In this document: piece by piece, positions 1-6,800 of the stretch
Layout: each line of letters begins with the position of its first letter
Position numbering within the stretch: position 1 is the first letter of the stretch
Assembly: GCA_937138955.1 (NCBI GenBank)
Contig: CAKZPJ010000478.1
Location: 1 to 8,888, forward strand
Reading direction: 5' to 3'
Source of the DNA: an uncultured Flammeovirgaceae bacterium
GTDB lineage: Bacteria > Bacteroidota > Bacteroidia > Cytophagales > Cyclobacteriaceae
Length of the DNA stretch: 8,888 nucleotides
The notes under the pieces: generated by a model
Told to the model about the DNA's origin: nothing
The model's database searches: none
The model's input: the letters and a program-made list of their open reading frames with translations, nothing else
Translations under genes and position numbers: made by a program

Positions 1-1
1 A

Positions 2-418
2 TATTTCGTTACGGAAGGCTATAACTCGGGCGCATCGGCTATTGGGTTAGAGTACCAACTACTAGACGATGAAAAGCACCCCGATGCCAAGAAAGGCAAC
101 AATGGTGGTGGCACTCGTACCTTAGCTTCCCTCTACGATCTGAAGGGTGCCCCCGACAGCAAACCATTCAAAGGTATTGGAGAATGGAATACCGCCCGGA
201 TTGTGGTTCAAGACACTAAAGTGGAGCACTACCTAAACGGCGAAAAAGTACTAGAGTACGAGCGTGGTAGCGATGAATATAATACCCTAGTAGAAAACAG
301 CAAGTACGTAAAGTGGGATAACTTTGGTATGGCGGAAAGTGGTCATATCTTACTGCAAGACCACGGTAATCTGGTTTACTTCAAGAATATTAAAGTTCGG
401 GAATTACCAGCTTCCTAA
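2..418 (+). CDS. DUF1080 / 3-keto-disaccharide hydrolase-like protein, C-terminal part (5' end outside window)
   Basis: The reading frame is open from base 2 to the TAA at 416-418, giving about 138 C-terminal residues; the start and any signal peptide lie upstream of the window. The translation carries the usual end of the DUF1080 beta-sandwich fold (Pfam 3-keto-disaccharide hydrolase): a 'TRTLASLYDL' segment, then 'GEWNTARIVV', 'HYLNGEKVLEYERG' and the terminal 'GHILLQDHGNLVYFKNIKV' block. Members are normally exported proteins of Bacteroidota and Planctomycetota; some cleave 3-keto-glycosides made by a partner oxidoreductase. That fits the Gfo/Idh/MocA gene beginning 64 bases downstream on the same strand. 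An in-frame GTG at 203 could be taken as a start, but the family-like sequence continues well upstream of it, so it is internal. The family call is strong; the substrate is unknown. Confidence 0.9.
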   Translation, partial: YFVTEGYNSGASAIGLEYQLLDDEKHPDAKKGNNGGGTRTLASLYDLKGAPDSKPFKGIGEWNTARIVVQDTKVEHYLNGEKVLEYERGSDEYNTLVENSKYVKWDNFGMAESGHILLQDHGNLVYFKNIKVRELPAS

Positions 419-482
419 TGCAATGAAAAATTAGTAGTTAGTAATAATAAAGGACAAATGACAACCAACAAAAAAATATATT

Positions 483-1817
483 ATGGATATTTTAAACACG
501 AATCGTAGAGACTTTATTAAGAAATCAGCATTGGGGGCTGTGGGTTTGAGCACTGCTTTCTCTGCTCGAAGCTACGGACGTATTTTAGGAGCCAACGACC
601 GAGTGCGGGTCGGAATTGTAGGCTTCTCTAATCGTTGCCGCGGATCACTTATTCCAGCCTTTATGAACCACTCAGATGAAATGAACTTTGAGTTCGTTGG
701 GGTTTCCGACATCTGGAACCGTCGCCGTGATGAAGCAAAAGCTTTTTTTGAAGAGAAAGGAATAAAGAACATTGACTTGGCTCGTAACAACGAAGAACTC
801 TACGAGAAAAGCAAAGTAGATGCGGTTATCATTAGTACCGCTGATTTTCAGCACGCTTTGCACGGAGTTGAAGCGATTGAGAATGGTTGCGACGCTTATA
901 TTGAAAAGCCATTGGCCGAGTCAATGGAAGATAATAAGAAGATTCGGGACACCGCACTGGCATCTGATCGTATTATTCAGATTGGGTCGCAGCGACGAAG
1001 TGGTAGCAACTATCATGCAGCCGAAGATTATATCAAATCTGGTAATTTTGGAGATATAGTAATGGTTAACATGACTTGGAACGTAAACCAGCCCGGTCGC
1101 TGGCGTCGCCCTGACTTGGTAAACTCCATCAAAAAAGAAGACACGGACTGGGATCGTTACCTGATGAATCGCCCTAAAGTTGACTGGGATCCTCGTAAGT
1201 ATCTTGAGTATCGTTTGTTCTGGCCTTATTCTTCTGGTATCCCCGGACAATGGATGTCGCATCAGATCGATACTGTTCATTGGTTTTCAGGCTATAATCA
1301 TCCGCGTAGCGTAGCGGCTAACGGAGGTATTTATCTTTGGAAGGATGGACGAGAAAATCCTGATACTATGACGGCAGTATTTGACTATGGTCCCGACGAT
1401 AATCCGAACGAAGGCTTCCAGGTGGTATACTCCTCTCGTTTCACTAACTCGGAGGGGGGAACGAAGGAAATCTACTACTCCAATGCTGGAACGTTAAATC
1501 TGAAAACCAATATGATTACTCCTGACGGAGGGTTGGGTGAACGTCATGCCTCAGCGATGGGTATGGAACCCAACTTGCTAGAAGAGCAAGAAATAAAGGG
1601 TGAACAGATAGTTACCAGTGCCAATACTGGTTCGGATAACACAACATCGAAACACATGCGCAACTGGATGGATTGTGTGCGTAGTCGCAAAGAACCACAT
1701 GCTCCGGTTCAAGTGGGCTACAACCATTCGGTAGCTAATCTAATGACTACCCAGGCGCTGCATACTGGTAAGCGAGTAACATTTAATGCTGAAGAAGAAG
1801 AAATAATCTCTAGTTAA
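483..1817 (+). CDS. Tat-exported Gfo/Idh/MocA family oxidoreductase
   Basis: This 444-residue NAD(P)-dependent sugar oxidoreductase starts at an ATG followed at once by a twin-arginine signal (N7-R8-R9-D10-F11-I12-K13, then a weakly hydrophobic stretch around residues 17-27), so it is probably exported folded with its cofactor. The Rossmann domain begins near residue 41 ('VRVGIVGFSNR', a G-x2-G variant of the dinucleotide loop). The family's E-K-P motif is at 141-143, with K142 the expected catalytic lysine. The C-terminal domain has H260-x2-D263-x2-H266 ('SHQIDTVHW'), typical of exported members of the family. Its placement between a DUF1080 gene and a DUF6807 gene suggests it oxidises a sugar hydroxyl to a ketone, or reverses that step, on a glycoside. 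This is inferred from gene context; neither substrate nor direction can be read from the sequence. No clear Shine-Dalgarno precedes the start, only A-rich DNA, as is usual in Bacteroidota. Confidence 0.92.
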   Translation: MDILNTNRRDFIKKSALGAVGLSTAFSARSYGRILGANDRVRVGIVGFSNRCRGSLIPAFMNHSDEMNFEFVGVSDIWNRRRDEAKAFFEEKGIKNIDLARNNEELYEKSKVDAVIISTADFQHALHGVEAIENGCDAYIEKPLAESMEDNKKIRDTALASDRIIQIGSQRRSGSNYHAAEDYIKSGNFGDIVMVNMTWNVNQPGRWRRPDLVNSIKKEDTDWDRYLMNRPKVDWDPRKYLEYRLFWPYSSGIPGQWMSHQIDTVHWFSGYNHPRSVAANGGIYLWKDGRENPDTMTAVFDYGPDDNPNEGFQVVYSSRFTNSEGGTKEIYYSNAGTLNLKTNMITPDGGLGERHASAMGMEPNLLEEQEIKGEQIVTSANTGSDNTTSKHMRNWMDCVRSRKEPHAPVQVGYNHSVANLMTTQALHTGKRVTFNAEEEEIISS

Positions 1818-1821
1818 ACTT

Positions 1822-2883
1822 ATGAAAGTACTTAATCATTGGCCAAAGTCTGCTTGGAGCGGACTTTTGGCTCTTATCTTACTGATAACCCAGATTCATT
1901 TGCTATCCGCGCAGGTAAAAGTCACTGAAGATGCTGAGAAGAAGTCAGTATCCATCACAGTTGATGGTCAACCGTTTACTTCTTATATCTACCCTGAAGT
2001 AATAAAGAAGCCGGTACTGTTTCCAGTTAGAACACCGAATGGCACGAATATTACTCGAGGTTATCCTTTGTTACCAACTCCTGGGGAGCGCGTAGATCAC
2101 CCGCACCATGTGGGATTATGGCTAAACTACGGCGATGTAAATGGCTTAGACTTTTGGAATAACTCTGAAGCTATCCCCAAGGAAAAGAGAGATGGTTACG
2201 GAACCATTCGCCATCGGGAAATACTGGAAAAGGAAGATGGTAAAGTAGGTAAACTAAAAGTGGCTACTGATTGGCTCACACCAGACCAGGAAAAACTGCT
2301 TGATGAAACTACTACTTTTCACTTTTCTAAAGAAGGTGATGCCTACGTTATTGATCGAGTCACTACTCTGCAAGCTCAAGACCAAACAGTGACGTTTAAT
2401 GACAATAAGGAGGGAATGGTGGCGATCCGGGTAACTCGGGCATTGGAGCATCCTTCTGACAAACCGGAAATATTTACCGATGCCAGTGGCAACGCTACCG
2501 GTGTTGCTAAACTGGATAATACCGGAGTTACTGGAAAATACCAAAGTAGCGAAGGAGTGAGCGGAACCGAAGTTTGGGGAAAGCAAGCTGAGTGGGTGAA
2601 CTTAGCTGGGTCTATAGATGGTGAAGACATCTCTATTGTGATTATGGATCATCCCGACAATGTAGGCTATCCTACCTACTGGCACGCTCGGGGTTACGGT
2701 CTATTTTCAGCCAATCCACTAGGGCAGAAAGTATTTTCGGATGGTAAAAAAGAACTAAACTTTGCTTTAGAGCCAAAAGAAGAGGTTACGTTTCGTTATC
2801 GGATTATAATTTACGGAAGTGAAGAGCCTTTAGATGAAGAAACGATTAAATCAATGTACGTTGGTTTTACCGACGCGAGTTGA
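1822..2883 (+). CDS. Secreted DUF6807 / PmoA-like family protein
   Basis: This 353-residue protein starts 4 bases after the oxidoreductase stop, so the two are almost certainly co-transcribed. Residues 1-31 form a signal peptide: basic and polar N-terminus, hydrophobic 'LLALILLITQIHLL', and a likely cleavage after 'LLSA' before Q, common in Bacteroidota. The mature part has the hallmark 'GERVDHPHHVGLWLNYGDVNGLDFW' region (split here as DHPHH near residues 92-96 followed by GLWLNYG) and a late 'HPDNVGYPTYWHARGYGLF' region, both typical of proteins annotated DUF6807 or 'PmoA family'. The PmoA label comes from a family name; nothing in the sequence supports methane oxidation. The fold is probably a beta-sandwich. 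These genes often sit with Gfo/Idh/MocA oxidoreductases and DUF1080 proteins in polysaccharide or glycoside clusters, so a carbohydrate-related periplasmic role is likely, with the exact activity unknown. Confidence 0.85.
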   Translation: MKVLNHWPKSAWSGLLALILLITQIHLLSAQVKVTEDAEKKSVSITVDGQPFTSYIYPEVIKKPVLFPVRTPNGTNITRGYPLLPTPGERVDHPHHVGLWLNYGDVNGLDFWNNSEAIPKEKRDGYGTIRHREILEKEDGKVGKLKVATDWLTPDQEKLLDETTTFHFSKEGDAYVIDRVTTLQAQDQTVTFNDNKEGMVAIRVTRALEHPSDKPEIFTDASGNATGVAKLDNTGVTGKYQSSEGVSGTEVWGKQAEWVNLAGSIDGEDISIVIMDHPDNVGYPTYWHARGYGLFSANPLGQKVFSDGKKELNFALEPKEEVTFRYRIIIYGSEEPLDEETIKSMYVGFTDAS

Positions 2884-3482
2884 TTACCAATCTTCCTCTC
2901 CCGTGCCACGGGGGCCTCGATCCAAAATTCTAGCAAGCTTTCTTTATCAATGTGGTAGCAGAGTTTTTGAGCAAAATCGCCTAGGTGAGAGGTGAGGGCT
3001 AGTTTCTAGAGTAACCCATCCGTAGTGGCGGCTTAAGTGGCAGAACGTCTGAGCTTGATAGGTATCTTCGTCAGTTTTACGGATACGTAGTTTGGTATCA
3101 TATTGCTGAATTAGACGAAATAATTCTTGATCGTAAAAAGTATCTGCTTTGGTGTGTCCAGTTTGATATACGAAAATACTTTCTCTGTCCCGATCTAAAA
3201 TATAGTCTTTGACGGTTTCGTGCTGGCTCATTACCTGATTCACTATATTTACTTCATCACCGTTGATTTTGCTTTTTAGTTTTTTTCTCAACACCACCCC
3301 GGGCATCAAATGGATATTCTTAAAACTCAAACCCTGACAGTAAGAAGTAGCTTGCCATCGGCGTAGCGTTCAGGGTGACGTACAATGTAGTAACGAGTAC
3401 CACCCTTTTTGGAAAAAGTTGCTCGTAGGTAATGCCGATGACCTTTTCGGTTGGTGTAATAGAGTGACAAGGAAATTGGATT
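2884..3482 (-). pseudogene. Decayed gene of unknown function: coding text spread over three frames with several lesions
   Basis: Reading 5' to 3' on the - strand, four coding-like segments follow one another. Segment A (about 3482-3333) contains 'NRKGHRHYLRATFSKKGG' and 'YYIVRHPERYADGKLL'. Segment B (3334-3299) reads 'GFEF', a TAA codon, then 'EYPFDAR'. Segment C (3297 to about 2991) reads 'VVLRKKLKSKINGDEVNIV' and runs to 'SRHYGWVTLETSPHL'. Segment D (from about 2981) reads 'GDFAQKLCYHIDKESLLEF'. The A/B join needs a one-base shift. B/C is repaired by removing one G from the run at 3297-3300. C/D is repaired exactly by removing one copy of a 7-bp tandem duplication at 2983-2996. The only long intact ORF (2947-3330, TTG start, 127 codons) therefore covers segment C plus out-of-frame ends. 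The restored protein would be roughly 190-200 residues. I cannot name the family. The original start is not evident: a TGA closes frame A at 3483-3485. The original stop is also unclear, since frame D stays open into the end of the convergent neighbour, to a TAA at 2811-2813. Confidence 0.75.
2983..2996. repeat. 7-bp perfect tandem duplication (AGGTGAG x2) causing a frameshift
   Basis: The + strand reads AGGTGAG twice without a spacer (CTCACCT twice on the coding strand). Deleting one copy joins 'LETSPHL' directly in frame to 'GDFAQKLCYHIDKES', making one continuous sensible protein sequence. That is the signature of a slipped-strand duplication inside a gene under weak or no selection. Confidence 0.85.
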
Positions 3483-3489
3483 TCAGTAG

Positions 3490-3879
3490 TTATAAGTACC
3501 GCTCGAAGATAAAGCGGAAGTTTTCTTGTATTGAGTGTTTAGCAATATAACCACTGACCGATGAGTAGGCTTTTGCTTGTCCAATATCTTGCTTACGTAG
3601 CGATGAACTTACTACCAGAAGTATGGTATTAGGGTGATCTGAGTAAAATTCATCCTCGTACAGTTCAATGAATTCAAAACCATTGTACATCGGCATTTTC
3701 AAATCGCATAGTATTAAGTTAGGGTAGTCTTTGTCAATACAGGATCGCAGATATACCAAAGCATCTTCAACATTAGAAGTAGTATGTAGCTCAGCTTCAT
3801 CTTGATGAGATTTTAGCCATTCTTCGGCTATAAAATTGTTGATTTCATCGTCATCAATGAGTAGTATTTTTTTCTTCAT
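3490..3879 (-). CDS. Stand-alone CheY-like response regulator receiver protein
   Basis: This 129-residue protein consists of one receiver domain with no output domain. The acidic pocket is D9-D10-D11 in 'LLIDDDEIN', the phosphoacceptor is D59 in 'LILCDLKMP', the switch serine is S91 or S92 in 'LVVSSSL', and the invariant lysine is K114 in 'GYIAKHSI'. The residue after the lysine is His where most receivers have Pro (K-P). The ATG at 3877-3879 lies inside the 3' end of the upstream histidine kinase gene (26-bp overlap), which indicates translational coupling and a cognate kinase-regulator pair. This type of small receiver is common in Bacteroidota beside PAS-rich histidine kinases. With no DNA-binding or enzymatic domain it must act by protein-protein contact or as a phosphorelay carrier. 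Its downstream target is not in the window. Confidence 0.93.
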   Translation of the reverse strand: MKKKILLIDDDEINNFIAEEWLKSHQDEAELHTTSNVEDALVYLRSCIDKDYPNLILCDLKMPMYNGFEFIELYEDEFYSDHPNTILLVVSSSLRKQDIGQAKAYSSVSGYIAKHSIQENFRFIFERYL

Positions 3880-6800
3880 ACGAGTAGGGCATTAAATAAG
3901 CATAAAAGGCGGCACCTTTATCTAGTTGACTTTTTACCTCAACCTTTCCCCCGTTTTTTTCAACAATAGTTTTTACGATATGCAAGCCAACTCCGGCCTC
4001 ATCAACAGACGAATTTACGCGTTTGAAGGGTTGGAAAAGCGTTTTGCCGACTCGCTCCATATCTAAGCCTTTGCCGTTGTCTCGTACTTCTAAGCAAATA
4101 TATCGGTTGTGCTTTTTAGTTTCAAAAGAGATTTGAGTTGGCCTATCTTCTGTACAAAATTTCATGGCATTGACCAGTAAGTTCTTAACAATAGATGCTA
4201 GATAAAACTCTACATACTCAATAGTTTCCACTGCAAAATGATGTTCAATAGTAGCTTCACACTGTTCAATTTCTGTCGCAACCTCACTAGTAACTTTTCC
4301 TAGAATATCTTCAAATTTCAACAAATGATATTCTTCATTATCAGATTGCTGAATATCTAAAATACTAATGATGCCACGTAGGGTTATCTCTAGTCGATTA
4401 ACCGATTGGTCAATTTTGTTAACTACTCGGTTATCTTGTCCGTTTTCCGATTCCAGTAATCCAGATAGTGATTTAAGGTTAGCTACCGGAGCACGTAAAT
4501 CATGAGCAGCAGAAAATACAAAGTTATCTAGGTAGTCATTAGCCACCCGGAGCTCGTGGTTAGTCCTCTTTAATTTCTTTTCGGCTGTTTTCTGATCATG
4601 CACATCAGAAATTACTCCACTCATTCTTATTGGTTCGCCCTGTTCGTCGTAGATAGCTTTACCTCTCGATCGGAACCAGCGGTAACCCTTTACTTTATGT
4701 TTAAGCCGCACCGTAACGTCGTAGGTTATTCCGTCATTAAAATGCCTTTCCAATTTTTCCTGCCAGATACCTACATCATCAGGGTGGCTAATAGCTCGGA
4801 AGCTATCAACTGAAGATTCTATTTCTCCGTTTTGGTAACCTAGCAGTTCGTAAAAGCGAGGCGACCACCAAAAATTACCATCCGGAATTTCTTTCCAGTC
4901 CCAGATCCCATCAGAAGTGCCACTAATAGCAAACTTGAGCCGCTCTTCACTTTTGCGTAACAACTCACGACTTTTTACTCGTTCGCTGGTATCCTGAATA
5001 ATAGCAATAATAACTTTTTGCCCGTGAAAGTCGGATAATTGTAAGTTCGCTAGTACATTGTACTTGCTGCCGTCTTTACGTTGGTGGACCGCTTCAAACA
5101 TAATTAATTCTTCTTTTCCCTGACGTAACGGTTTGATCAACTGGGAAAAATGATCGGACGTAAAATTAGATATTAGATCAGAAGTGGTCAATCCTTGCAT
5201 CTCTTCCATACTGTACCCTAAATTATGGAGTCCGCCCTGGTTTACATTAATGAAATGAAGGCTGTCAGCATCAAAAATATAGATTTCATTATGCGACTCT
5301 TCCAGTAGTCTGCCATACTGAGCGGTATCTGCTTCGGCCTGTCGTTGCTCAGTATTATCTAAGTTAACACCCAGCATTTTGTAAGGTTCCCCTTCCTGAT
5401 TCTCCACGAGGCCACCCTGACCAATTAAATACCGAACCTCCCCATTGGTGTGCACTACCCTAAATTCAGCTCGGTACATTTGGTGCTGACTAAAGGCTTC
5501 CTCAACGGCGGTTGATACTTCTTGATAGTCATCAGGATGAATACGCCCCATTACCTGCTCATACTTAATTTGATCTTCGGTAATGTCAAAAAGCTCACGA
5601 AAGCGATCATCACCTACTACTGTTTTTGTTTGCAAATTATACTCCCAAGTGGCAATTTCTGCTGACTGGCGAACTAAGTTAAACCGTTCGGCAATCTCTT
5701 TCAGCTTTTGGTGATTGCGCTGTTTCTCAGTAATGTCTCGTACACTAAGAAGAATTAAATTGGGGTTGCTACCAGTTTGGGGAATGGATACCGCACTAAT
5801 ATTCATAATTCGCTGACCTATTCGAGGAAAATCATGCTCAAGCTGGTAGTCAGAGATTATGCTATTTTGATGAATGGTCTCTCGCAGCAATTGTCGTAAG
5901 TCAGGCTGTTTCCATTGTCCATTGTCTAAGTCAAAGATTGAATATCCTAATGTTTTTTCTGCGGAGAGGTCAAATGTATCGTAAAAGGCTGGGTTGACAG
6001 AAACAATATTTAGCTCTTGATCCATTACTAAAAGTGGGTCAGTAACGGTGTTTACGATATTTTCTGCAAAAGAGCGAACATTGTCAACTGCCATTTGGGC
6101 ATTCTTTATTTCAGTAACATCCACAAAGGTTATTACTAAGCCATTGGCATCACCGTTTGCTTCATAGTACGGGATCATTCGCATTAGATAAGAGCATTTA
6201 CCTGACGATACCTCACGCTCTATCTTCTTACCGGATTTTATAGCTTGTCTAATTAAGTCGATAAGTGAAATTTTATCCAGATTGGTAGTGAAATGCTGGA
6301 TAGAGCGACCAATATCTCTCTCAGAAATATTAACCACATTAGCAATACTCGAGGTCAACCGACGAATGTGTAGATCTTGATCGATAAAAATTGTAGCGAT
6401 TTGTGTGCTATTGAAAAGGTTCACTACATCACTGTTCGCTTCGGTTACTTCTTTAATCTTATCTTCTAACTCCGAATTAAGCGAGTACAGCTCTTCGTTC
6501 ACCGATTGGAGTTCTTCATTAGAACTTTGTAGTTCTTCATTAGAAGCTAGGAGCTCTTCGTTGGTAGTTTGTAGTTCCTCACTATGCGTATCCAGCTCTT
6601 CACGCAAAGCTTGCAACATCCGTTGTTTTTCGTCAACCTCTTTCTCAAGTAGTGCAATTTGCCGTTTACTATCATCACTTGAACCAACATTGCTCTTTTG
6701 AGCTTTGCCAGGTTTGCGAGCATTTTGAAACTCAACATAAACAACATCCTTCTCGAAGAAGGGAGAGTTAATAGCCTTGAATCGAAGGTTAACAATATTT

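Noticed and set aside
203..418. A separate small 71-residue protein starting at the GTG at 203.
   Set aside because: The DUF1080-like sequence continues in frame upstream to the window edge, so this is only the end of a longer gene.
419..482. Possible promoter between the DUF1080 and oxidoreductase genes.
   Set aside because: The 64-bp A-rich gap shows no TAnnTTTG-like box or paired -33 element; co-transcription is more likely.
921..1280. A - strand ORF of 119 codons inside the oxidoreductase gene.
   Set aside because: It lies wholly opposite a well-supported Gfo/Idh/MocA gene and has no recognisable features.
2898..2914. GC-rich hairpin (CCCGT-GCC-ACGGG core) just after the DUF6807 stop, considered as an intrinsic terminator.
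   Set aside because: It has no T tract on either side and the bases also fit the coding frame of the decayed - strand gene ('EAPVARER'), so a terminator call is not supported.
6405..6701. A + strand 98-codon ORF very rich in serine.
   Set aside because: It is the antisense shadow of the NEEL heptad repeats of the kinase gene.
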